Assembly: GCA_023512665.1 (NCBI GenBank)
Contig: JAILZC010000071.1
Location: 1 to 5,875, forward strand
Source of the DNA: Candidatus Bipolaricaulota bacterium
GTDB taxonomy: Bacteria > Bipolaricaulota > Bipolaricaulia > RBG-16-55-9 > DRXL01
Length of the DNA stretch: 5,875 nucleotides
Direction of reading: 5' to 3'
Position numbers and translations under genes: made by a program. Position 1 is the stretch's first letter. Each line of letters opens with the position of its first letter. The notes under the pieces are model-generated. The model was not told where the DNA came from, made no database searches, and saw only the letters and a program-made list of their open reading frames with translations. This document shows positions 1-5,295 of the stretch, piece by piece.

Positions 1-21
1 GGACGTGGCTGGTGAGGATAC

Positions 22-67
22 CTCTCCCCTACCCCCTCCCCTAAAGAGGGAGGGGCCGGGGGAGGGG
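22..67. repeat. C-rich/G-rich inverted repeat upstream of the LemA gene
   Basis: An imperfect inverted repeat of C-runs followed by G-runs. The inner stem pairs CCCCTCCC (33-40) with GGGAGGGG (48-55) across a 7-nt loop; an outer stem pairs CCCCT (26-30) with AGGGG (63-67). The plus-strand right arm also holds four G-runs separated by 1, 2 and 1 bases (48-67), so it fits a short-loop G-quadruplex. There is no T-tract after it, so it is not a classical terminator. Inference: it looks like the small dispersed CCCTCNCCC/GGGNGAGGG palindromes found between genes in many bacterial genomes, but only one copy is present in this window. Confidence 0.6.
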
Positions 68-91
68 TCTGCAAGTTGAAATCTATCAATT

Positions 92-99
92 AAGGAGGT
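92..99 (+). promoter_or_regulatory. Strong Shine-Dalgarno site for the LemA gene
   Basis: AAGGAGGT at 92-99 is a full match to the anti-SD sequence and ends 3 nt before the ATG at 103. It fixes that start. No convincing -35/-10 pair is visible between the repeat and this site, so the promoter may lie before the window. Confidence 0.8.
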
Positions 100-102
100 C
101 TT

Positions 103-696
103 ATGAAGAGAGCTCTGTGGATCACAGTCGGGGTGTTGGCCGTCTTGGGGATCGCGGCGTATTCGCTCTTTGCGGGGACGTACAATCAGTTCGTCACCCA
201 ACAAGAAGAGATTCGACAGCGTTGGGCCCAAGTAGACAATCAGCTCCAGCGGCGGAGCGACTTGATCCCAAACTTAGTGGAGACGGTGCGGGGCTTCGCC
301 GGTCAAGAGCTCACGATCTTCCGCGAGATCGCTGAAGCTCGGACGAAGTACGGCGGCGCGGTGCAGATCTCTGACAAGATCGCGGCAGCCAACGAATTGG
401 GCAGCGCCCTCGCACGACTCCTGGTGATCGTCGAGAATTATCCGACGCTCAAGTCCGATCAGACGTTTATCAGGCTGATGGACGAGCTGGCGGGCACGGA
501 GAATCGCTTAGCCGTCGAACGAATGCGCTACAACGAGGCCGTGCAGAGTTACAATGCGAATGTCCGGCGGTTCCCCAATAATTTCTTGGCACAGCTCTAC
601 GGGTTTCAGACGGCGGCGTACTACGAAGTGCCCCCGGAGGCGAAGGTCGTCCCCACGGTGACGTTCACGCCGCCACCGCCGCCGAAGGCGCCGTAG
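103..696 (+). CDS. lemA: LemA family membrane protein
   Basis: A 197-residue protein of the LemA family, whose biochemical function is not firmly established. One N-terminal membrane segment (about residues 5-25) is followed by a long helical domain. The family signature is clear: WAQVDNQLQRRSDLIPNLVETV (about residues 41-62) with the invariant-looking RR-DLIPNLV core. Later comes YPTLKSDQTFIRLMDEL, then ENRLAVERMRYNEAVQSYN, and finally the FP-N-LA-L-GF block near residues 157-167. The length is typical. The C-terminus ends in a short proline run (PPPPP) after the usual KV-PTVTF segment. The topology is expected to be a short N-terminal anchor with most of the protein in one compartment. The ATG at 103 is chosen because of the AAGGAGGT site. 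The gene ends exactly where the oppositely oriented neighbour ends, so there is no shared terminator. It is not linked to an HtpX or TPM gene here, the common LemA partners. Confidence 0.93.
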   Translation: MKRALWITVGVLAVLGIAAYSLFAGTYNQFVTQQEEIRQRWAQVDNQLQRRSDLIPNLVETVRGFAGQELTIFREIAEARTKYGGAVQISDKIAAANELGSALARLLVIVENYPTLKSDQTFIRLMDELAGTENRLAVERMRYNEAVQSYNANVRRFPNNFLAQLYGFQTAAYYEVPPEAKVVPTVTFTPPPPPKAP

Positions 697-1023
697 TTAC
701 TTATAGAAATCGCACAGGGGGCAGCGCCACTCCGTGCCGTCGGGGCGTTCGGGGTGGCGCGTGTTGTCTAGGGCTTGCTTGAGCTGATGGTACAGCTCGC
801 ACTGGCGGCGAAAGGCCTCTTCTGGGGTCTCGCAATAGTCAAACTGAAAGTATCGGTAGCTACGGCCGAGCCACTTTAAGAGTTTATCGCGCACGTCGTG
901 GTCGTCGCGCCCCAAAAAGCGCGGCTGTCCCCCTTGCACCGTATACAGCAGAAAGACGCCGGGCTGGGGCTGGCGCACCATCTGTTTGATCGTGCGATCG
1001 TTCAGTAAGAACGGTCCCCGAAT
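697..1023 (-). CDS. Small degenerate GIY-YIG-like protein; likely non-ATG start
   Basis: The reading frame is open from the ATT at 1023-1021 to the TAA at 699-697 (108 residues); the first ATG is at 981 (94 residues). The fold guess comes from PGVFLLY followed by FLGRDD and VRDKLLKWL, which resembles a GIY-YIG nuclease core with GIY changed to GVF and YIG to FLG. After it come an EAF-CELYH helix and a conserved-looking tail, HPERPDGTEWRCPLCDFY, with a CPxC pair that may bind metal. I judge it a conserved hypothetical protein related to GIY-YIG proteins; nuclease activity is uncertain because motif residues are altered. I prefer the longer form: an AAGGAG site at 1033-1038 lies 9 nt before the ATT, a promoter lies just upstream, and the ATG at 981 has no SD. 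The extra residues (RGPFLLNDRTIKQ) read like a natural N-terminus of this protein type. The alternative is 697-981. Confidence 0.7.
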   Translation of the reverse strand: MRGPFLLNDRTIKQMVRQPQPGVFLLYTVQGGQPRFLGRDDHDVRDKLLKWLGRSYRYFQFDYCETPEEAFRRQCELYHQLKQALDNTRHPERPDGTEWRCPLCDFYK

Positions 1024-1032
1024 ACGCGATCA

Positions 1033-1038
1033 CTCCTT
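1033..1038 (-). promoter_or_regulatory. Shine-Dalgarno site that decides the GIY-YIG-like start
   Basis: The minus strand reads AAGGAG at 1038-1033. It is 51 nt from the first ATG (981) but 9 nt from an in-frame ATT (1023-1021). A TGA in that frame overlaps the 3' side of this site, so translation in the frame cannot start further upstream. Confidence 0.55.
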
Positions 1039-1054
1039 GGGTCTGTTCTGCTGA

Positions 1055-1084
1055 ATTATAAGCGAAGCGGGCTGGGCCGCGCAA
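1055..1084 (-). promoter_or_regulatory. Sigma70-type promoter for the GIY-YIG-like gene
   Basis: On the minus strand there is a perfect TATAAT (1060-1055), and 18 nt upstream TTGCGC (1084-1079) as a weak -35 box. Transcription should start near 1048, giving a leader of about 25 nt to the ATT at 1023 and placing the AAGGAG site inside it. Confidence 0.6.
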
Positions 1085-1096
1085 ATCTCTTGGAGT

Positions 1097-1124
1097 TTGC
1101 GGGCAGGATCGTATCTGTTATAAT
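1097..1124 (+). promoter_or_regulatory. Sigma70-type promoter of tRNA-Pro
   Basis: TTGCGG (1097-1102), a 16-nt spacer and a perfect TATAAT (1119-1124). The predicted start is near 1131, only a few bases before the mature tRNA 5' end at 1134. It faces away from the promoter at 1055-1084. Confidence 0.75.
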
Positions 1125-1133
1125 ATAAAAAGC

Positions 1134-1210
1134 CGGGATGTGGCGCAGCCTGGTAGCGCACACGCTTGGGGTGCGTGTGGTCGTGGGTTCAAATCCCGCC
1201 ATCCCGACCA
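1134..1210 (+). tRNA. tRNA-Pro (anticodon GGG), CCA encoded
   Basis: A complete 77-nt cloverleaf. The acceptor stem pairs CGGGATG (1134-1140) with CATCCCG (1200-1206), followed by discriminator A and an encoded CCA (1208-1210). The D stem is GCGC/GCGC (1143-1146, 1156-1159). The anticodon stem is CACGC/GCGTG around the loop TTGGGGT, with anticodon GGG at 1168-1170. The T arm is GTGGG-TTCAAAT-CCCGC with one G-U pair. The C1:G72 pair and A73 agree with bacterial tRNA-Pro identity, and G37 after GGG is expected. It reads CCC and CCU codons. There is no clear terminator after it, so transcription may run into the following open reading frame. Confidence 0.97.
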
Positions 1211-1245
1211 TTCTTGTCCGCCCCTCGTGGGGAGACCCTTCGGTG

Positions 1246-1863
1246 ATGGCGGCCCTGCCCGCTACGCACACTCAGAAAGTCTTAGATGTCATCAATGAAG
1301 CTTATCCCCAATTCATAGACGGGGGCAACGTCCTCCAGACGGGGCTCGATAACATGGGCGCGATCTTCCACCCGGCTCTGACGATCCTCAACGCCGGCTG
1401 GATCGAGTCCACCAAGGGGAATTTTCAGTTCTATATTGACGGGGTGACACCTTCGACCGCGCGGGTGCTCGAAGTCTTAGACCGCGAGCGGGTCACCATC
1501 GCCGCAGCCCTAGGGATTCGCGCCACGACAGCCCTCGACTGGCTGAAGATGGCCTACGATGCCAAGGGTGAAAACCTCTACGAAGCGATCCACGCCAACC
1601 CCGGCTACTATGGGATCATGGCCCCTCCACGCTTGGAGCATCGCTATATCTTCGAAGACGTGCCCATGAGCCTCGTGCCCATCGCCGCGCTGGGGAAGCG
1701 CTACGGCGTGGAGACCAGGGCTATCGAGAGCATCATTCATCTGGCGTGTATCATCCATCGCACGGACTACTGGCGGCGCGGGCGCACCCTCGAGAAACTC
1801 GGCATTGAACATTTCAGCGTCAGCGAGCTGACGCGCTACGTCAATGAGGGCGTGTTGCCCTAG
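1246..1863 (+). CDS. C-terminal domain of an opine (octopine/nopaline-type) dehydrogenase, probable gene fragment
   Basis: 205 residues that match only the alpha-helical C-terminal domain of NAD(P)-dependent opine dehydrogenases, enzymes that reductively join an amino acid to a keto acid. The match runs from the domain linker (MAALPATHT, residues 1-9) through YPQF and NVLQTGLDN (28-36), the HPA motif (H42, position of the expected catalytic histidine), LLN-like TILNAG (46-51), the YIDGVTPS turn (63-70), the RYIFEDVP block (133-140) and the final DYWRRGRTLEKLG (174-186). Intact family members are about 350-370 residues and carry a Rossmann domain with GxGxxG before this point. Here none exists: homology starts about 35 bp after the tRNA end. 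No stop or frameshift is seen within the fragment, so it is either a recent remnant or a stand-alone domain. The start at 1246 is the first ATG after the tRNA; GGGGAGA at 1229-1235 is a poor SD and GTG at 1243 is an alternative. Confidence 0.75.
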   Translation: MAALPATHTQKVLDVINEAYPQFIDGGNVLQTGLDNMGAIFHPALTILNAGWIESTKGNFQFYIDGVTPSTARVLEVLDRERVTIAAALGIRATTALDWLKMAYDAKGENLYEAIHANPGYYGIMAPPRLEHRYIFEDVPMSLVPIAALGKRYGVETRAIESIIHLACIIHRTDYWRRGRTLEKLGIEHFSVSELTRYVNEGVLP

Positions 1864-3620
1864 AAGGGCCACAGCCTGGGGATCACGAGCATCGCCACGA
1901 CCCACACGAGAATGTTGAGCACGACCCCGACGCGCAGATAGTCCGAAAATCTATACCCGCCCGGCCCAAAGACAAGTGTATTTGATTGATGCCCTATCGG
2001 CGTCATGAAGCTCGACGAGGCTGCGACGGCCACCCCCATCAGGAACGGATAGGGGCTGACTCCCAATTGCGCAGCGAGCGAAATAGCAATCGGCGCCAAA
2101 AGCACGGCAGCAGCGGCATTCGAGAGGATCTCTGTGATCAGCGACGTGAACGCCATCAGCACCCCCAAGACAAACAACGGGCCGAATGAGCCGATCCCCT
2201 TCAAGATGAATTCAGCCAGCAGTTGCGCGGCCCCTGTCCTCTCCAGGGCGATCCCCGCGGGGATCATCCCCGCCAAGAGAAAGATCACCATCCAATCTAT
2301 AGATTCATACGCCTCTTCGAGCGTGAGGCAGCGCGTGAGCACCATGAGCACAGCCCCTAAAGTCCCCGCAACGCTGATATGCAACACGCCCAAGCCGGCA
2401 AGGGCAAGGACTCCCGCAAAGATCAGCACCGTCACTGGGGCTTTCTCGGTGCGCAACGCTTGGAACGCTAACGGGCTCATCAAGATGAAATTCTCCCTGG
2501 GAATCTGGGCAAGACGCTGCTCTGGTCCTTGAAGCAACAACGTATCCCCAAACTGCAACGGGATTTGCGAAAGCTGCCCCCGCAGGAGCGTCCCGTGGCG
2601 CGCGATCGCCAGCACCGCTAAACCGTAGCGATTGTGAAAATCGAGCTCAGCCAATGTCTTTCCGATGAAGGCCGCGTGGGGGGCGAGCGTCGCCTCTACG
2701 CGCTTGATCTCCTCGGACTTGTGCCAGGGATGGGTGTACTCGACTTCGGGGCGGATCTCCAATCCGAATTCGTCTTTCAGTTTGAAGATCTCTTCGGCTT
2801 TGCCGCTCACAATGAGCACATCGTTGGCCTGGAGGCTCGCCCAGCCCCAGATGTCGAAAATCTGTCTCTTCCCTCGGCGGATCTCGATGATCTCAATCCC
2901 TCGCTCGCGCCAGCCCAGCTCATGGGGCCGTTGGCTGATGAGTTTAGAACCCGTGGGGATAACTAACTCCGTCAGAAAATATTTGGGCATGGAGTCGGTG
3001 ATCTCTTCGCGGCGGCGGGCAGGGATGAGCCAGCGCCCGATCAAGACCATATACAGCACGCCCGCCCCAACCACCGCCAGACCAATGGGAGCAAACTCGA
3101 ACAGCTCGAAAGGGCGCAGGCCGTTCTGAACCGCGATCGTGCTCACGAGAATATTAGGCGGCGTTCCGATGAGGGTGCAGAGCCCACCCATCATGGAGCC
3201 GTACGCCAGGGGGATGAGCAATTTGGAGGGGCTGATCGCGCTCTCGTGAGCGAGCGTCATCACCACCGGCAAGAGGATCGCGACAGCCCCAACGTTGTTG
3301 ATGAACGCCGACAGGGCCGCAACCGTCAACATCATCACGAGAGTGAGCGCCCACTCGCGATGCCCGGCAAGAGCCCGCATCGCGCGCCCAATGAAAGAAG
3401 CGATCCCCGTCCGAGCCGCAGCGGCGCTCATCACGAACATCGCCCCAACGGTGATGACGGCGGGGTTGCTGAAACCGCTGAAAGCTTCACTCGTGCTCAC
3501 CAGCCCCGTGAGGGCTAAGGCCAAGAGCACCAGCATCGAGACGAGATCCGCACGGATGCGCTCGCTGAGAAAGAGCACGAGCGCTATGCCAAGAATAGCG
3601 AACAGAAGAGCAATCTCCAT
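1860..3620 (-). CDS. SLC13-family permease with two internal RCK_C (TrkA_C) domains
   Basis: A 586-residue inner-membrane permease of the ion transporter superfamily. N-terminal membrane segments (about 1-200) include the hairpin-like FINNVGAVAILLP (106-118) and GTPPN (152-156). Two cytosolic RCK_C/TrkA_C-type domains follow at about 215-293 and 304-383, then more membrane segments with ITEILSNAAAAVLLAP (495-510) and PIGHQSNT (541-548). These paired N-N/S-N motifs match the ion- and substrate-binding loops of SLC13-type carriers. The substrate cannot be read from sequence; sulfate, carboxylates or other anions are possible. I start at the ATG at 3620 because a near-consensus promoter places the transcript start there. 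An ATG three codons earlier (3629) overlaps the -10 box, and neither has an SD. The frame stays open further upstream, but that part overlaps the antiporter. The stop overlaps the convergent opine dehydrogenase stop in a shared CTAG. Confidence 0.9.
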   Translation of the reverse strand: MEIALLFAILGIALVLFLSERIRADLVSMLVLLALALTGLVSTSEAFSGFSNPAVITVGAMFVMSAAAARTGIASFIGRAMRALAGHREWALTLVMMLTVAALSAFINNVGAVAILLPVVMTLAHESAISPSKLLIPLAYGSMMGGLCTLIGTPPNILVSTIAVQNGLRPFELFEFAPIGLAVVGAGVLYMVLIGRWLIPARRREEITDSMPKYFLTELVIPTGSKLISQRPHELGWRERGIEIIEIRRGKRQIFDIWGWASLQANDVLIVSGKAEEIFKLKDEFGLEIRPEVEYTHPWHKSEEIKRVEATLAPHAAFIGKTLAELDFHNRYGLAVLAIARHGTLLRGQLSQIPLQFGDTLLLQGPEQRLAQIPRENFILMSPLAFQALRTEKAPVTVLIFAGVLALAGLGVLHISVAGTLGAVLMVLTRCLTLEEAYESIDWMVIFLLAGMIPAGIALERTGAAQLLAEFILKGIGSFGPLFVLGVLMAFTSLITEILSNAAAAVLLAPIAISLAAQLGVSPYPFLMGVAVAASSSFMTPIGHQSNTLVFGPGGYRFSDYLRVGVVLNILVWVVAMLVIPRLWPF

Positions 3621-3627
3621 CAGGAGC

Positions 3628-3656
3628 ATTATAGCGTTCGTGGCAAGGCACGTCAA
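3628..3656 (-). promoter_or_regulatory. Near-consensus sigma70 promoter of the SLC13-RCK permease
   Basis: The minus strand reads TTGACG (3656-3651), a 17-nt spacer and TATAAT (3633-3628): 11 of 12 consensus positions with ideal spacing. The -35 box contains the TGA stop of the upstream antiporter (3655-3653). The expected start point, 6-8 nt after the -10 box, falls at about 3620-3622, on the A of the permease ATG. Confidence 0.82.
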
Positions 3657-4747
3657 TGAAATCGCTTCATCAAGAGTGGGGTCAGCAGTGCCAGCACCAA
3701 GACCGTAATCACTGTCACTCCCAAGATCGAAGGCGTCGGGGCTAAGCCTGCGAGTATGATAGAGAACTCGCCGCGCGGGATCAGCGCTACCCCCAAGCGC
3801 CACGAGGCATTCTTGCTCAATCTCACAAGTCGTCCAATCATCCAGCCCGTGCCCAGCTTCCCCCACACGGCGACAAGAATCACAAGAAAGCTTGCCAAGA
3901 GCATGTGAGACACGTGGGAGAGATCCATGAGTAAGCCGAACGAGACGAAGAAGATCGCGGCGAAGAGATCGCGAAACGGCACTATCACGCGCTCGACGCG
4001 CTCGCGAAATTCCCTCTCAGGCAAGATAAACCCCGTGAGAAAAGCCCCCACAGCCCCAGAGAGCCCTAGCCATTCGGCCATCGCTGCGAGTAAGAGTATC
4101 AGCGCCAGCACAAGCAATAAAAAGACCTCAATAGATTCGTGAGCCAACAGGCGAGACAGCCATGCCCGCAGCCCAATAGCAGCAAGCACAGCCACACCAA
4201 AGAACCCAACTGTTTTTAAGAAGACCAAGAGCACCTCGCCCGCTTGCAGGCCGCCGACATGAACAAGCCCGGTCAGCACAGATAGATACAGGGCAATAAA
4301 AATGTCCTCAAAGACCAAGACCCCCAGAACATATTCGGTTTCCGGGTTGGCGGCTCGCCGAAATTCGATGATATTGCGAGCAACAATAGCGGAGCTGCTG
4401 ATATAGACCGCCCCCCCCAGGATGAGCGCCTCAAGAAGATTGAGCCCGATGGCCAGCCCAACAAGAATGCCCACGGGTAGATTGATCAGCACGTCCAGCG
4501 CGCCGGCCAGCACCAGCCGTCGGCCTCCGTGGCGGAGCCGCTCCGGCGAGAACTCCAGCCCAATCATAAATAGCAAGAGCATCACGCCCAACTGCGCCAT
4601 GAAGTCTATCAGGGGAGAGTGCTCGACGAATGCCTGCAAGCCTAGACCCGCGAGAATGAAGACGGGCACGCTCGACTGCTTGACACGATGCGCCAGAAGC
4701 GCCCCAAGATATAGGACTAAGAGTATCAAACCAAGTTGGAAGAGCAT
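3653..4747 (-). CDS. CPA2-family cation/proton antiporter (Kef/KhtU type)
   Basis: 364 residues, almost entirely hydrophobic, with roughly 11-13 membrane segments and no C-terminal nucleotide-binding domain, so shorter than KefB/KefC and more like KhtU or NapA-type proteins. Family landmarks: LGVMLLLFMIGLEFSPE (53-69), ISSSAIVARNI (116-126, the unwound segment of the ion site), VFEDIF (145-150) carrying the ion-binding D148, LSGAVGAFLTGFILP (229-243), and ALIPRGEFSIILAG (321-334) with the conserved R325 and E327. It exchanges K+ or Na+ for H+ across the inner membrane; which ion cannot be decided here. The residue before D148 is Glu rather than the Gln of KefC or the Asp of NapA. The start at 4747 is 2 nt after the KhtT-like stop and has no SD, so translational coupling to that gene is likely; this is the KhtT-KhtU type arrangement. 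Confidence 0.92.
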   Translation of the reverse strand: MLFQLGLILLVLYLGALLAHRVKQSSVPVFILAGLGLQAFVEHSPLIDFMAQLGVMLLLFMIGLEFSPERLRHGGRRLVLAGALDVLINLPVGILVGLAIGLNLLEALILGGAVYISSSAIVARNIIEFRRAANPETEYVLGVLVFEDIFIALYLSVLTGLVHVGGLQAGEVLLVFLKTVGFFGVAVLAAIGLRAWLSRLLAHESIEVFLLLVLALILLLAAMAEWLGLSGAVGAFLTGFILPEREFRERVERVIVPFRDLFAAIFFVSFGLLMDLSHVSHMLLASFLVILVAVWGKLGTGWMIGRLVRLSKNASWRLGVALIPRGEFSIILAGLAPTPSILGVTVITVLVLALLTPLLMKRFH

Positions 4748-4749
4748 CG

Positions 4750-5232
4750 TCAGCGCAGGGCGAAGCGTTGCTTGAACTGGTCAATTTGGGATTGCTCGCC
4801 GACGACCACGACGGTGTCCCCAGCGTCAATGGGCGTGTCGGGGCCAGGATTGAGGATTTTCTTTGTCGGCCCAAAGAGGGCGATGATCGTGGCGCCGGTG
4901 AGCTTGCGGACTCTGTTCTCTTGGATGGTCTTGCCCGCCAGCGGAGAGTGTGCAGGGACCTTGAGCCACTCGATGGTCAGCTCTTTCATCACCAGTCGCG
5001 CCGTATCTTGAACGTCGGGCTGAAAGTGAGTCCCGATCAAGATGGCGCCCAGCTCGCGGGCTTCGGTGTCGCTCAGCTCGATGACGGATTCTGGGGTCTC
5101 TTGAGCGGGGAGAAAGCGATAGATTTCGCGGCGCCCGGTCTTGTGAATAATGACGCAGATCGTTTCCCCCTCTGCGGTCTCGAACGAGAACTTCATGCCG
5201 ATGCCGGGAAGCTCGACCTCACGGACTTCCAT
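4750..5232 (-). CDS. KhtT-like RCK_C regulatory subunit of the antiporter
   Basis: 160 residues, soluble, with no membrane segment. The N-terminal part (about 1-75: VREVELPGIGMKFSFET, then a strand-rich region) resembles the dimerisation domain of KhtT-type proteins. Residues about 86-157 form an RCK_C/TrkA_C domain (SPLAGKTIQENRVRKLTGATIIAL, then DAGDTVVVVG). In Bacillus subtilis the homologous KhtT gates the KhtU antiporter and its RCK_C domain binds c-di-AMP; a similar role here is inference supported by the gene lying 2 nt before a CPA2 antiporter. I chose the ATG at 5232 because AAAGGA (5243-5238) lies 5 nt upstream; a longer form from 5277 would read through the promoter palindrome and adds 15 residues that do not look like protein of this family. 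Confidence 0.9.
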   Translation of the reverse strand: MEVREVELPGIGMKFSFETAEGETICVIIHKTGRREIYRFLPAQETPESVIELSDTEARELGAILIGTHFQPDVQDTARLVMKELTIEWLKVPAHSPLAGKTIQENRVRKLTGATIIALFGPTKKILNPGPDTPIDAGDTVVVVGEQSQIDQFKQRFALR

Positions 5233-5237
5233 AGAAT

Positions 5238-5243
5238 TCCTTT
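5238..5243 (-). promoter_or_regulatory. Shine-Dalgarno site of the KhtT-like gene
   Basis: The minus strand reads AAAGGA at 5243-5238, 5 nt before the ATG at 5232. It selects this start over the in-frame ATG at 5277. Confidence 0.75.
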
Positions 5244-5262
5244 CTAGCTTTTGTGTGCTCGA

Positions 5263-5276
5263 TGGAGTATACTCCA
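5263..5276. promoter_or_regulatory. 14-bp perfect palindrome, shared -10 region of divergent genes
   Basis: TGGAGTATACTCCA is its own reverse complement. Its centre, AGTATACT (5266-5273), gives TATACT on both strands. It lies in the 49-bp gap between the KhtT-like gene (-) and the DASS gene (+). It could act as a symmetric bidirectional promoter core, as an operator for a dimeric regulator, or both. Confidence 0.6.
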
Positions 5277-5295
5277 ATCAAATGACCCCTTACAA
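5266..5295 (-). promoter_or_regulatory. Probable promoter of the KhtT-like/antiporter operon
   Basis: On the minus strand TTGTAA (5295-5290), an 18-nt spacer and TATACT (5271-5266). The expected start is near 5259, leaving a leader of about 27 nt that contains the AAAGGA site. The -35 box lies inside the first codons of the divergent DASS gene. Confidence 0.5.
5268..5273 (+). promoter_or_regulatory. Possible -10 box of the DASS transporter gene
   Basis: TATACT ends 9 nt before the ATG at 5282, so the transcript would begin at or within 2-3 nt of the start codon (leaderless). No good -35 box is visible at the expected place (around 5245-5250). GGAG at 5264-5267 is 14 nt from the ATG, too far for a normal SD. 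Confidence 0.4.

Noticed and set aside
2..79. Tail of an upstream gene in frame 2 ending at a TGA at 77-79
   Set aside because: The frame is open only through the low-complexity repeat and encodes a Pro/Gly-rich stretch with no recognisable family.
884..1084. 66-residue minus-strand reading frame overlapping the GIY-YIG-like gene
   Set aside because: It is a shadow frame, has no SD at its ATG and begins upstream of the predicted transcript start.
1221..1232. CCCC-TCGT-GGGG hairpin after the tRNA as a terminator
   Set aside because: The stem is only 4 bp and no T-tract follows.
1138..1245. Opine dehydrogenase frame extended into the tRNA gene
   Set aside because: The start lies within the tRNA acceptor stem and the translated part is tRNA sequence, not protein-like.
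3621..3866. N-terminal extension of the SLC13 permease frame to a 668-residue protein
   Set aside because: The extra part overlaps the antiporter coding region in another frame, has no family-like sequence and lies upstream of the permease promoter.
4431..4874. 147-residue minus-strand frame across the antiporter and KhtT-like junction
   Set aside because: It overlaps two well-supported genes in a different frame and shows Arg/Ala/Gly-rich shadow composition.
5233..5277. KhtT-like start at the ATG at 5277
   Set aside because: The extension translates the promoter palindrome and leader; the ATG at 5232 has a well-placed SD.
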